64,000 nucleotides of DNA from Isoetes taiwanensis (GCA_021234155.1 JAJEKV010000022.1:7407961-7471960); one strand, 5' to 3'. Numbered from the stretch's first letter, positions 32,507-45,121 are shown. The notes: generated by a model not told the origin, from the sequence alone. Numbers and translations are program-made.

Positions 32507-35500
32507 TCAATTTTCGAGGGGCACTACAGTTGCAACTGCCTCATCACTCGTTTCTGGGCCACTTACACCTCGAGCTGCAGGACAGGACAGACTTTGAGGA
32601 AATCCTTTAGGAAGTTCAATTACGGGGGCATCTGGACATTCATGTTGAATTGCCAGTCCCAAAGAATATCCTAAAGCTCGACCAACAGGAACAGCAACAG
32701 CATTTCCAATTTGGATATACCTGCCACCAAAGTAACAATTTTATTAAATTCATCACAAACGGATACTACTGCAGTGCAACAAATCTATCTTACTTTTGCT
32801 TGACAGGACCAAAAAGTTTGTAGTAGTCAGGAAAGCCTTGTAGGCGAGCATTTTCTCGTATTGTAAGCACTCTATCTTGCTCTGGATGCAGTATTTGCTG
32901 TTACTAATAACATATCAGTCGTGTGCTTTTAAAGACTTAAGTAGACGTCAAAATTATAACAAGAACATAATTAACCTGGTTATGGGGCTCTGCACGTGTA
33001 ACAACAGTTGGAACAGTTTCATCCCACCACAGACGTGCAAAAGGCCTAGAGTTTGCACATAGAATTTTATCAGGATCAGGACAATGTCAAATGCATTAGC
33101 AAGACTAAAAAATGTTTTCCACTCACTTTATGGATTTTCCCTTCACAAAACTAATTGCATAATCCGGGACCTGTAGAGGCAGCAAATTAGAAATTACCAT
33201 TATAACTTGAAATTAAGCTGTCAGTATGTAACTGCAGCATACCAGTGGCTTCCCAGATGCAAGGTATACACGTTCAACATCAGGGTCTAATTCAACAACG
33301 TTGTCAGACCGTACACGAACACCTGTCAAGTCTCTAAAATTTGCACCCTATACACGAGAAACTGTGAGCATAGAACTCACTAATGTCTATTTCAATTTAG
33401 GACATACCTTTCTCTTTGGGATTTGACAGACACGTTGATAGTCATCATTGTTAAGCTGCAGTGGACGGTGATCATATAATACTTGGTTTTTCTGCTTGGC
33501 TACACCAACTCCATATAAGGCTAAAAACAAATGAAAATTTTAGAGCTCAATATCCATTTTGGTTTACCACTATATTTACAACTCTAACCATCTTTGGGGG
33601 AACAGATGTAATGTTGGAAGGGTGTTTTAGGGCTGCTGTCGTAGGCCATCTCATTCCTCTTCTCAGCATTGCCGACCTGTTGCCCAAGGCAGATTATCAT
33701 GAAAATGCTGGTGTACTCTAGCCAATAACAATTTTTCAAGCATGTCACTTACAGGAGGTAGGTCCGATATTGCATGCCCAAGACGCAAAACCTTTTGAAG
33801 CTGAGGACGCTGAGTCTCCTCATAAGCAACAACATTTCTCTGCAGCAAAAAATATGTAGTAAGTAAAAAAGGATAAGAAAGCGACCAGTTTAGGCTTAAG
33901 ACCAACCTCCCAGTTGAACCACATTATGAGTCGGAAGAGGAAAGGGTAGAAGTTTCTGTGAACAAGCAATTCATAATATTAATTAACATATATCACCATC
34001 TGAGCTATGAAAATTATAAGAAATCGTAGCTAGTACAACTGTAATTCTTGCATTCTTACCTCAGTTGGAGCAGCACCCCAAAGAAATACTCTCATACGGA
34101 ATTGTGGGAGTCCATAACATCCAGCTACCATTAAACCAAGTTTTGCCTGTGGTGTTCGACAACAAAGTTTTTAAGCTCAACACCAGACTTGCAGGACATC
34201 GAGTATTATATTATATGAAAGACAGACTTACTTGATAATGCATGTTAACAAGGCGACTAAGAGCAAAGCGGCCAAGAAAGCCCTTTGCAAACTTTAAAAT
34301 GTCAACCACATTTTCCATCAAAATGAAACGTGGCCTTAGGAATTCCACGATATCCATATAAACCTTCATCTGACGATTACGAGGACACTCTAGTGGTGCA
34401 TCAACCTTGCGGAATCGATTAAATCCACTAGCACCTTGGCAAGGTGGCCCTCCACAGATAACATCAACTTTACCCTGTTGCAGTTAAAGCATGTAATGAA
34501 TAGATTTAAGTTGCATGTAACATTAAGAAGGCACAGATTTAAAGGCTATTTAATATATGCTAATTGAACAAGGCAAGTCACAAGCAAGTTACAGGTAGTG
34601 GGAGCATGCTAGTCCTTTGGCCCAAAATGACAAACTCCTTGATCCTTTCTTGTGCAGATCTGCAATAGGAATAATTTAAGACGTTTTAACCAACATTTGC
34701 ACAGTAGAGATAGGCTACAAGATGAAAAGAAATACAACATACTCTAGCCCATCAATTGGTTCCCAGCTGTCTTCTTCTTCTCCATAACCCTTCCAATGAA
34801 CCTGGATACAACACATATATATTACATACACAACTAAACAGACTAAAGTAAGCTACCCATTATTCAGGACACAAACCTTTAACTGAATTGTTTTCTTTTT
34901 CTTTGTGCCTTCTTTCTTTTCAGAGTCCTCTGGTGAACCCCAACGTATACCAATAATCTTTTCAACCTCATATTCACCTTCCTCAAGATCTGATGATGAA
35001 CCATCATCATCATTTTCAAAGATCTCCCCATTATCAGGATATTTTCCACAAAGCTTTTGCCACTCCTTAATAAGATTGAGAAAGCTCTCAGCATCCTCAT
35101 TACGGACCTGTTGGGCAAAACAGCTTCTATAAGCACGAGAAATTTTAGACAAGTCAATAAAGCTCACAAATACCTCTGTTTCAGGGTGATTGTATTTTAA
35201 ACTCTGGCATGCAAATTCATTCAGATCTAATGCCCACCGCTGAACAAATTAAAATTTTACAGTCAATAACCTGGGCCACAGATGTCTAGAGAAAAAACTA
35301 CTTAAAACTTACAGTAATAAGGTTAGCTCCAGCTAAATTACAGCCCATGCCAAGGCCGGTAGACATTCCACCACATCCAGAGTAGAGATCCAAAAGCTTC
35401 AATTCAGGCCTAGCCTCTGACTTCATCTTGGTGCTCGTTTCAGCTTTAACTTTCTTGCCAGATTGTGCAGTGGCAGCAACACGTGAAGATGTTAGACCAT

Positions 35501-37173
35501 TGCAGACAGAAGATGCTTCATCACTGCTAGCTGCAGTGGCTGCAAGTATAGAAATAATTAGACATAGGACTTTCAAACAAACAATACTCCCAATTCTACC
35601 TACCTGAGGACAGCTCGTAGAATGTGGAATAGCTATAACTATAGCCCATGTCATAATAGTAATCACATGAAGGGATAGGCTTATTTTTGCTATTTGATTG
35701 AAAATTTGCCTGTGACAAATCCAATGCCATTAAAATAATGGCAAAGAAGCAGAACAACAAAGAAAACAACTCACCAGGGAAGACACTTGCACAACTTTGA
35801 TTTTCCCAGTTATACACTCTAGCAAGTTGTCATCCTTAACTTCAGAGTAGAAAATTCTTTTCTCATCATGAGAGCCGTCAACCTGCCCAACTGCCTGCAT
35901 TATAAAAAATGGGCATTAGTTATAATGAACTGGGCATAAGAACTAACTGATTATTATACCGTATCTTCTAAGTGGAAGAACCACTGCGCAGTGAACCAGA
36001 GCTCGTTATTTGCTGCTTTAAAAAACTCCACTACTCTACCCAAATAGTCAGGACCATCTCCAGCCTGGAAGGTATAAAATGACCAATTAAGCTACTGCAA
36101 CCAAGTAGTTCTCTCTTAAGTAGTTCAACGTACATTGACTGTCACACAATCCCCAAGCTTATAAAAGGCATGATCCACTTCTGCTTCTTCATAATGGGAA
36201 ACAGCTTGAGTTATTTCTTGGTCACTGAACCATCCACAAAGGTTAAATTAGTACCCCTACATTATAAGTCCAACAGGTTCTAATAAAACTATAGAAGCAA
36301 TGCAAATAGTCAGGATAGTTAGAGATTGAGCGCACCTGTTCAATGGATCAATCTGCCACACGCATAGAAAAGTTATGAGTCAGGATGCATATTTAAGCCA
36401 ACAAACAAAACATGCAAGTATGACAATGGACATTTTGTCACCTTTTGAGCCTTCTTCTGGTACCGAAGAGGCCATCTTCGTTTAGCTTCTTCCTGAGGAA
36501 TAGGCTTTCCAGGAAAAGCAGCAGAGACACATATTTTGCCACCCTTTCTCTTGGCAATGGGTTTCTTGACAACTGGTTCGTTATTCCCATCTTCATCCTG
36601 CTCCTCCTCTTCTTCAAAGTCCCCACCTTCAGGCTCTTCAGCCTCCTCCTCATCCGCCTCTGTAGTTGTAGATTCATCTTCCACACGTTCTTCTTTCACT
36701 TTTCGTGCTTTCTGTTTCAGGCCCTTGATAGCCTTATCGACCTTAGCTCTTACTATCTTTTTCTTCTTAGACGAAGATGTGCTTTTTGAAGGTTTCTCAT
36801 CTGTTAACTCTTCCTCAAATGATGCTTCTTCTTTCTTAAGCAGCTTGCTTGGCAATACGACCTCCTTTGCAACATCTTGGTTTTCTTCCTTTGAAGGCGT
36901 TTTTTTCTTTCTGCTTATCTTAGCACTGGCCTTTTCCGACGATCCGGTTTTCTGTCTTTTTGAAGGGGGCTCAACCGCAGGGGTGAATATATCAGGCCTT
37001 TTTCTAGCGCGAAGATTTAATCGTCCACGGAAACGCATGCTGCCACTAAATTCAACACTGCCGTTGCACATTGCTTCCTTTTCTACATCAATAACATTTG
37101 CATCCATTTCCTTAAGCTCAAACACCGTATTCTGATCATCCAGGTCAATCACAGTGGCGCTATCTGGTACCAT
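32507..37173 (-). CDS. CMT: Chromomethylase (plant DNA cytosine-5 methyltransferase with BAH and chromodomain), CMT3/ZMET type
   Basis: Maintains CHG DNA methylation at chromatin carrying H3K9me2, in the nucleus. Coding exons on the complement: 37173-36442, 36352-36336, 36224-36134, 36064-35960, 35894-35775, 35709-35604, 35539-35313, 35239-35174, 35107-34877, 34801-34743, 34659-34593, 34474-34232, 34146-34060, 33955-33920, 33839-33753, 33676-33589, 33520-33408, 33347-33243, 33170-33127, 33045-32976, 32897-32794 and 32720-32507, all GT-AG, giving about 1003 residues. Residues 1-244 are a Lys/Glu-rich tail. BAH covers about 245-390. Motif I is [12 protein letters not shown] (about 446); the chromodomain is YEVEKIIG ... 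VHWKGYG (about 545-600) with cage aromatics Y, W, Y. Catalytic GGPPCQG is near 616, then ENV, QFRMR, and a C-terminal [17 protein letters not shown]. The start follows a likely leader intron, and an in-frame TAA lies upstream. The 33920/33839 junction is uncertain. Confidence 0.92.
36336..36352 (-). other. 17-nt microexon of the chromomethylase gene
   Basis: ATTGATCCATTGAACAG, flanked by GGCAG on its 5' side and GTGCGC on its 3' side, is needed to keep the frame between the first coding exon (ending AAG at 36442) and the BAH exon starting at 36224. It encodes IDPLN plus two bases of the next codon. Confidence 0.8.
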
Positions 37174-37174
37174 T

Positions 37175-37300
37175 CTGGATTAAAACGGAAAAGAACTTAC
37201 TCCGGTTATAAGGAAAACCATTTTAGGTGTCATGGACAAAAAAAGAAGACAAATAAGGCATTCGATACTACACATGTAAAGCGGGAATAAAAACACTAAC
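37175..37300 (-). other. Probable 5'-leader intron of the chromomethylase gene
   Basis: On the minus strand a good donor (GATCAG/GTTAGT at 37300) and an acceptor (AATCCAG/AATGG ending at 37175) bracket 126 bp directly before the start codon. After splicing, an in-frame TAA remains a short distance upstream, so the first usable ATG is the one at 37173. Confidence 0.6.
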
Positions 37301-37887
37301 CTGATCGGTGAGGATAAGATTTATCCGCAGAACGAGCTTTAGGGCTTTGATTCTATTGCCCAAGAAGCGAAAAGCTGAAGCCGCTCCGAAACTCAAAACG
37401 CCATATCTGTCATTGAGAAAAAAATGACGCAGGGACTTTCTTAGCAACTTGGAAGATTTAAACTCCAATGCAAAAACGGAAAAGAAAACAAAACAGTGGC
37501 AAGGAAGTGCTGAAGAAACGAAACCTTGTAATGAGCAGGAAAAAGGACGGAACAACCTGATCAGAGCTGACAGCAGGTATAAGAATCAAGCAGAATGATT
37601 ACGGAAAATGGAGCGAAATAATGAATAGAAAAAAAAGGCAGATCGATCAGGAACTCCCGGTTAAATGAGAGCCGATCGATCGCCGCGGTAAGGCAGCAGA
37701 AAATGGAGGAGAACGAGGAGGAGAAGGATTTTTTTTTTCCCTGATCGCCGGAATAGAGAACTGCAGAAAAATACGAAGCTTGGCTAGACGGGCAGGAGGG
37801 AAAGAACAAATACTATTTTAAAATATTAATGACATTTTTTTTTAAATTTTCACGCTCCTTTTTAACGTTTAGGAGGAGGGAAAAATG

Positions 37888-37896
37888 GGCGGGAAA
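37888..37896 (-). promoter_or_regulatory. E2F-type site upstream of the chromomethylase gene
   Basis: GGCGGGAAA on the plus strand (TTTCCCGCC on the minus strand) is a perfect canonical E2F-binding word, located about 715 bp upstream of the start codon and close to where transcription would start if the leader is spliced. Maintenance DNA methyltransferases of plants are commonly S-phase genes under E2F/RBR control. Its function here is inferred. Confidence 0.55.
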
Positions 37897-39730
37897 TTGT
37901 TTTTCCGGGCAGAACCCCTAGATGTTCGACACGTAGCGGCTTATGACGTTTCAAGAATAAAAAGGGAATGTCGAGTCCCGCTATAGAAGGTCCTTTGTAC
38001 CAACTTTTTGACCTAAAAGTAGCCCTGTTTGCACAATCCTTTAATTATTCTTTGTTTAATATTTTTCTCCTTTCCATGGTGCATTAAGAATCGTATCTAT
38101 GTATCTTTGTATTCTATCCATGCCTTTTGTCTCTCTCCCATCTATTCTATTCTGTCAAGTCAGACATTGAGTCTACTATGATCCTTTAGTCCCCATTATG
38201 GAGAGAAGCTACTCTTATCTATTGAGTTAGCCCTAGTATTGAACCTTGTGTTAAAGGGTAAGACAACTCGGATGTGATTTCCAGTTTGGTAGCAACTGGC
38301 GTTAGCCGGGAGCAGCAAATCGATGATTCACGGACCAATTCACTTACCCTTGCAATGTCATGGTTGGGGAGTCATTTTATGCTCATGGCTATGGCATTTC
38401 TTGAATCAGGCACCACCTGATATTCATTATTTTGGATCTCTATTTGTTGTACATGGCTTTGGCGAAATATATTTTACCTTCCATGGCTATGGCAAATAGA
38501 TGTTACCATGGCTATAGTGAACAGCTTATTTTCAATTGTTGTGCAGGTGCAAAATAAGAATCAGCATAATTTTCTACATTTGTAACCGGATCAACAGGTA
38601 ACCATATTTTCTTACCCGATTACATGGCATCACTAAAATACACCACCAGATGAAATGACAAATGACAACCCAACCATGATATTGTTACTCTACCTATAGA
38701 TTTTAGGAAAATCAATGGAGATGCTCTTCCCACGCCATTCATGAGCTTGAATTCGCTAACAAAGTTTTAAATTGATTATGTTTATATTTCCAATATGAGT
38801 TGTCCTAGATGATATACTTTGAACCTTTGGGAGAAATCTCCATTGAATAGGCATGATGGTTTGTTGCTAATGGGGATATTCCAAATTGTATAAGATCAAA
38901 TGAAATGGAGCTTCCCTAACCAGAATAGACATAATGTCTTGTTACTAAGAGACTTTCCACTAATGAATATATATTGACCGGCACTAGCCAGTAACTTTTT
39001 TTTTATCAAACAAGAAAGATGGATGCCTTGTTATCATAGAAAATAAGGAATCCATATGGGTTTTCCACTTTTCCATATCTTTGTTCCATTTTTGTCCAAA
39101 AAGGAAATGTCAATAAGAATGATCACAGTTCCATGAATAGATGGTGTCCACCATCACCATATATTAACTTTATAGTATAGAATTGTAGACTAATTGGCTC
39201 TTGTTGTAAGTCAAATTAGCAAGATCCTATGAGCTTGAAAGTGATCCCTCGTGCTTATCTCATAATGGCATCTGGAGAGCAATATTGTAGCATGATCGAT
39301 CAAAGGGGACCCATTTCTGACAATCCAACCATTCCAAAACATAGTACCTATGGACCTTTAGAAAAATTTCAAGCAGAAAATCATTCGTTCGTTCATATAG
39401 GAAACATGTCCCGAATATGCTTTTAGCCAAACTTTAGGTCATTTCTTGTTCAAAAACTAGTGTCAAGCACCAGGCGTTATCTGTCAGATTCTATAATGTC
39501 TCCATCTATCTGCTACCAATCAATTTTGCCACACACCAAACAACGTGTGAACGGTATCCTTGGTTTTCAGCTTAATATCACAATTAATTGCCACATGGCA
39601 TGCGATATTTCAGTATTCCATTTATTATGGGTCTATATTCAATGAAGTGGACTTGATAAAGCTTGTATTGTTTGAAATTGGTGCCGCGGATGAGGATGTG
39701 CTGAGGGCAATAGTTTCTCAAATCTCATTA

Positions 39731-39778
39731 TTCCATGGACGATAAAAACCCTTCTATTCTATTTTATTCTATTATTCT
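39731..39778 (+). repeat. Dispersed CCATGGACGATAAAA motif followed by ATTCT repeat
   Basis: TTCCATGGACGATAAAAACC followed by CTTCTATTCTATTTTATTC. It matches the copies at 8314 and 43061 in both the motif and the repeat-tail arrangement. Confidence 0.55.
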
Positions 39779-40085
39779 TTTATGTTGCATTCGAACTTTA
39801 ATTTATTATCGACATGGTCAAGGAAGTGCATTCATATCTAGGAAGTATCTGCCATTGAACAATATCACAATTTGCCTTACCATGTCTCTTAAGAATCTAG
39901 AGGGACGACTTTCTTGACAGTGCACTATCAAATAGATCATGTATTATGCTAAGGTGAGTAGTTTCTCAAATCTCATTGTTCTTTCAAACTTCAATCAATC
40001 TTTACTTTATTCGTTGATATGGTCAAACATTCAGTAGCCACATGGATAATATCATAATTAGTCTTGCTATATCCTTAAAGAATTT

Positions 40086-40118
40086 AAAGGAAGGAAGGAA
40101 GGAAGGAAGGAAGGAAGA
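40086..40118. repeat. (GGAA)n microsatellite
   Basis: Seven to eight GGAA units in a row. Confidence 0.9.
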
Positions 40119-43060
40119 AACTTTCTTTAACATTTTATTACCACATGAAATAAAACAAGGTGCTGCGCACAGAGGGTTGCCTTCCATGGCCAGAGGGTGA
40201 AGTGGCTTAACTCCTCCTGCTTTTGGGCCTTTATGAATAACCATGTTACTCGTGTTGCTGACATGTCATTTGGAGGCACATAGAATGAATGCTTCATGCC
40301 CCATAATGCCATTGGCCTTAGGAAGCACTTGCACTTAGGATTGTTTTTCTATATAATATGTCAATCATCCATGAACACATGTATGAAACACAATACAATA
40401 TTGTCAATTCAATTCCCCTCAATAACATTAATTGGATTGTGCATTGATCTCAAATGTTCACCTCTAAAACCATCTATTACCAAAACCAAGAAATTTGGAG
40501 CAGAAGGATTTGCACTTTGGACTGCAACAATAGCACTAACATAGCCATAGCACTTGGGGACTCTTACCTCCTTACCTCCACCAAGTGTATCATACATAAT
40601 AAAGGTTTGAAACCATGATCACTAACCTTGAGGCATGCCCCTTACCTAAAAACACCATAACCACTAAGGCTAGGCAACAAGATATATAGAACATAAAAAG
40701 AATATTACATAGGTAGCCAATCTATTCATGGGGCGACTCGTGCCTCCACCATGAATAGAGGGGCACCAAAAACATACAAAAGATCATACCACCACCTCCA
40801 GGGGGCCTAATACCACATACGCGATTGAGCCCTCAAACTAAAGCCCCTAAACATTGGGACCAATGCCCTTAACCCATTAAGGCAAGGGGATTAGTAGAAA
40901 AACACCAACCTCTATAGAGGGATAATTTGGAAAAAACGGCTAGGGGGATTCATACCTCCACCTCGGCCAAAAATACATGTCAACATCCACTAGGACCATA
41001 AAACAACTTTACGTGGAAACCTAACATTGTTTAAATTGGAAATCTTGCCTTAAAAAGTTATCACCATAAAAGAAGCTGGGGGTAGGTAGACTCGCAAAGA
41101 ATAAAAAAGACCTTATCGGGTTGTCGCCGATACGAAAAAATGATGGCGGGAGGTCCGGTGGCGATTTAAACCGGCAAGGAGTGATGGGCCTTACGCTTTT
41201 TCATTTGTCACCTGGGGCGCCATGGCCATGGCGGCGAGTCTGTTCCGGTGCATTGAATTGAAGCTGCGGCTATGGCGGCTTCCTCCGATCCTGTCTGCTC
41301 CATGCGCACTGCATGTACTAGCCTTGCATGTCCATTTCGGCCTTTTGCATGTCTCAATGCATGTCTACTTCCTTATAAACTGAGACTTCAAATCCGGCTG
41401 GATTTCCAAAAGAAAGGGATCTTAAGCAATGGCGATGGAGTTCGCTTTCAAATAAGGTAGATCCACTCTTCTATTTAACTTATTGAATGAGAATCTCACG
41501 ATGAAATCTTTGTTTTGAACGGGTGATCCACCTCATGCATCACATCTGGGTTCGGATTATTATGCAAAGGCAAAGAACCTTGATGATGCGCTTTAGATTC
41601 ATTCATGCTTTCCTTTTTTTCGAGAGATGCACGAAGCAAACTCCATGGTCTCCATGGGGACGCCCACTCCGGTCTATGATCGCCTTAGACTCAACAAATA
41701 GAGCATCTCTGGAACTTTTGCTCTGTTCCTCTCCGATGCTATAAGCTCAAGGTCGAGCTCATTCTTCGAGGCCATTGCATTTGGACTAGAAATTTGGTTT
41801 GTAAGCGACTTTGCGATGGAATCAACAAATAAGATTTTTCTGGGTTTTTATGCTATCGCCATTTTTAAAAAGATTACTCCTCGGTTATAATTATTGCATG
41901 CGCCTATGGCGATGGAAACCTCCTATTACGATCCTACTTCTCTCAATATTCCTTCTCTCAATATTCCTTTCTCATGCGGAATACATGCCGGAAAGCAAGT
42001 TTGAGCGAGGTTTCCCGAAACGATGATCTTCCCTTTATCGAATCTTTGATAAAGCCCTTTTGTTGTGATTCTTATTGTGATTTTTTCCCATTTTAGATAA
42101 AATTCGAGTTCTAAGTTATATGGGCGTGTAGTCCCAAGACTTGAGATAAGTAGAAAGCAGGGGTAAACTTACGCAAGGCGGTTTCCTTGAGCTTATCATA
42201 AAAAGGGCAATAGCGGATAAGGCATTTCCACCTGTTTTCTTCGATATCATTCCATTGAGGTATTTCTCATCCCTTTGCATGCGGATGTGTCGGAGAAAAG
42301 AGCTCTCGATACAAACTTGAGGAAAAAAAGCTCTCATCTTATCCAAGGCACACATGATTTAAGTAATCTCTCCAACCCATGGTCTCCCCTAGTTAACATC
42401 TTGCGGGCATAACCTTGAGTGCCATGCGAATTGCATGATTCGCCAACTTCTCCTCCATGGGCGGAAAAAGCATCCGCATCCTCCATAACACAAAGCATGA
42501 GTTCCGCGATAACTCATGATTTATGACTGTAAAAACCCCTTACGTGCAAGCTGATCTACCACCATTTACTCTTTTTTTGCATTTGCATCATCAGTTGGGC
42601 GTCGATCAACCGGTTACCGGTTGAAACATCCTTGATCCAAAGACGCAGTAAACGCCCGTTCCACAGGGGAGCAGGCGGGTTTTAGCGATCCACCGGCATA
42701 TTCTATGTATATTCCAGCATATACTTAGGATATGCCACAAACCCATACAAACGAGGGTTTGCCCCCTTAGGGGCAACCCAAAAATGCTAGTCCTTAAATC
42801 TCTTATTAGCATATAGAATTCGATATGTCTACCTACAAACAAAGGTATAAACAATAACATTAGCATGTTCTTTATTTGCCGTCGCATACGTATTTGGGGG
42901 ACTTTAGTTACCATGCTATAGCGTGCAAATGACTACTAAATGACGGGGATGAACTATAAATGGTACATTCAATCAACTATGATATTGATCTTACCTTGGG
43001 GCAGGGGTTTTTTAACATAGGCAATAATAAGTCCGATGCGCTCTTTTATTGGGCCCCATA

Positions 43061-43107
43061 GGCTTTGGTCTTCACGGACAATAAAACCCCATTATATTCT
43101 ATTCTTG
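43061..43107 (+). repeat. Dispersed TTCACGGACAATAAAA motif with ATTCT tail
   Basis: GGCTTTGGTCTTCACGGACA, continuing ATAAAACCCC and then ATTCTATTC. This is the third copy of the motif seen at 8314 and 39731. Confidence 0.5.
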
Positions 43108-43142
43108 ATCCTATAAGCTTTTGGCCATGCATTATAAAGACT

Positions 43143-43147
43143 TTAAG
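43143..43147. repeat. 5-bp target-site duplication (TTAAG), left
   Basis: Repeated exactly at 44653-44657 on the other side of the solo LTR, the usual 5-bp duplication made by retroviral-type integrases. Confidence 0.75.
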
Positions 43148-44652
43148 TGTGACGTCCCCTACTCATATACGGTGCACTCACCGTATACAAACAGGAGTTC
43201 ATCCCCCATACCAGCTCCATGCTAATATAGGGCCCTCCACGTATCACTGCTAATGTTCCAGTGGGAAGAATGAAGGGGTCATTTACCCTGTCTCCCTCAG
43301 GGCCTACCTAGCTGCGGAAGCGCAATATACATGTCAATAGTACATACATCAATAACATATGACCACCACGAGGGGTGGCTCACCACATATCTGCATAGAC
43401 AAAGATCGGTGCATCACATAAGGGAGTTTCTACTGGCTCGGACCGCCGGGGTTGGGCCCGACAAGCAGGCCTCAGAGGTCAAGCGGGGCCGAGTGCAATA
43501 CTTGATGGAGTTGGGCGGCAAAGGAACATGGCGATTGGGTAGTGGCTCCATCGCCCCTCCCATTACCCTGCTTTGCGAGTAGGTTGATAAGTCTTGGGGG
43601 GCGGATCAGAGCCAGCCCGGATGCATAGCCAAAGGGGCTATTCACGGGTTGCATCTCCCGGTTCGATGGCAAGGTAGAGATTTCTCCCCCGAGGAAGCTA
43701 GCATTTGGCTCAAAGGCGACTAGAGGGCCACTTTGCCCTTACTCGTGAACTCCATGGAAGGTGTACACCACCCCAAGAGTGTCCGAACCCATGCAAATGC
43801 CGCCCCAGCTGGCAAAGTGATTGCATTAGATCTAGTGCGCGGAAGTCCCCGATAGGCCTTACTATCAGAGGGACAGTTCATGAATCAGGACATGAGCTTC
43901 CTTATAAGCCAGTCTGGTCCCTCCACCCACAACCAGGTTTGGTTCTTGTACACAGGCCGAATATTAGTAGTGCACTTAAGGGACTACCTAGGAGCATCAA
44001 CTACTAGGCTTGTAGGTCTCTACCCCCCTTCCCAATACAATGAGTCCACAGAGATCATCCATACATCCATATCATCAAAGAACTAAAGAATAATATCTAA
44101 TCTACATCATAGAAGTTAGGCTCTTTAGTTACGACTCGCTATCTAGAGTTCTATGTGGCTGCTATGGGCGATTCAATAGGCTAAACATGCTAACTCTATG
44201 CCCGACAGGCAGATTAGGTTATTGAATTGAAATACGATACGTGGCTTGCTCCTCCTTTCGGAATCGTCCATATCATTTGCATCTTGCTTGGAGATGCGGT
44301 CGGAAAGGAAATCTGACGAGCTAGGGTGCTCAGGCAGATCTTGGGAGTCGGGATTGACTCTTGAAGCGCGCGAAATGGAGCTCGGAAGGAATGTGGACGA
44401 AAAAGGGAAAGTTAGGGTTTGGTTGCCTTACATAGGCTATCAGTTAGGGTTAGGGTTTCCATGACCCTTGGGGTTAGTGGTCTAAAGTGTGCACATTAAT
44501 AAGTGTGCGCACCCTTGCAAATTGCCCCCTAGGGCGCCACTTGCTTGGCTACACGTCGGCGTACACGTCGATTGGAATGGCATGTACGTGTGGCCGGTCG
44601 CGGTCACGGTATCGTCTTGATCGTATATATCGTCGTCTTTGGAGCGTCACGA
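43148..44652 (-). repeat. Solo LTR (1.5 kb) of the H3-bearing element family
   Basis: On the minus strand it begins TCGTGACGCTCC (first bases mutated from TGTGACG) and ends GGGGACGTCACA. It is homologous along its length to the LTR at 19926-21665: shared landmarks are AAGGGGGGTAGAGACCTA (complement of about 44015-44032), ACCGGGAGATG(C)AACCCG (about 43650), and the last 100 bp. No internal sequence or primer-binding site follows on either side, and a 5-bp duplication flanks it. It therefore arose by recombination between the two LTRs of a former full element. Confidence 0.8.
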
Positions 44653-44657
44653 TTAAG
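44653..44657. repeat. 5-bp target-site duplication (TTAAG), right
   Basis: Matches 43143-43147. The stretch that follows, 44658-45121, shows no gene. Confidence 0.75.
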
Positions 44658-45121
44658 CAAGCATAGCATTAAGAACTAGCTAAACGTTCCTTAACTCTTG
44701 ACCTTCTTATTCTTCTTTCTTTACAAATCCACTTCTTCATCCAAAAGCAAATATCTAGCATTATAACAGGGGAGGTTTTTTGTAACTTTATATGCTTTTT
44801 GTAATGGTTTTCCTATGATTTTGGTGTTGTATTCGTTGGGCCATACTAAATAGTATTTCTGCGTCTTTTTTGGAGCGTTGATGGATTAGCTTAAACAATC
44901 TAACAGTTATTGTTGTGAGCATTGCATTCATATGCATCAGACCCCAAAAGTTTTATTCTCTGCAGTGTTGTCTTCTCGATTCGTGTTGTTGTTGGCGGAG
45001 TCAATTGTTCCTTCATATTGGTACAAGGTTATTATGCAACATATTAGCTTTTGTGATTGCTAGAGATTGGCTTTTGTAGATATTGAATTCATTACAATTT
45101 GATGTGGGCATCAATCTGTTT

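Larger units (their letters stand above)
37900..43060. other. Gene-free AT-rich region
   Basis: I see only short overlapping frames. Landmarks are ATTCT units near 38144, a (GGAA)n microsatellite at 40086-40118, and CATG-rich sequence at 41200-41370, where a 54-codon frame beginning MAMAASLFRC has no recognisable domain. A 102-codon minus-strand frame at 42606-42914 is unassigned. Confidence 0.5.

Noticed and set aside
36445-37135. Plus-strand Ser/Phe-rich frames of 114 and 199 codons
   Set aside because: Antisense of the Lys/Glu-rich first exon of the chromomethylase.
42606-42914. 102-codon minus-strand frame
   Set aside because: No recognisable motif and no neighbouring support.
44440-44460. 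TTAGGGTTAGGG string resembling telomere repeats
   Set aside because: Only two units, inside the solo LTR, and of the vertebrate-type hexamer rather than the plant heptamer; chance.
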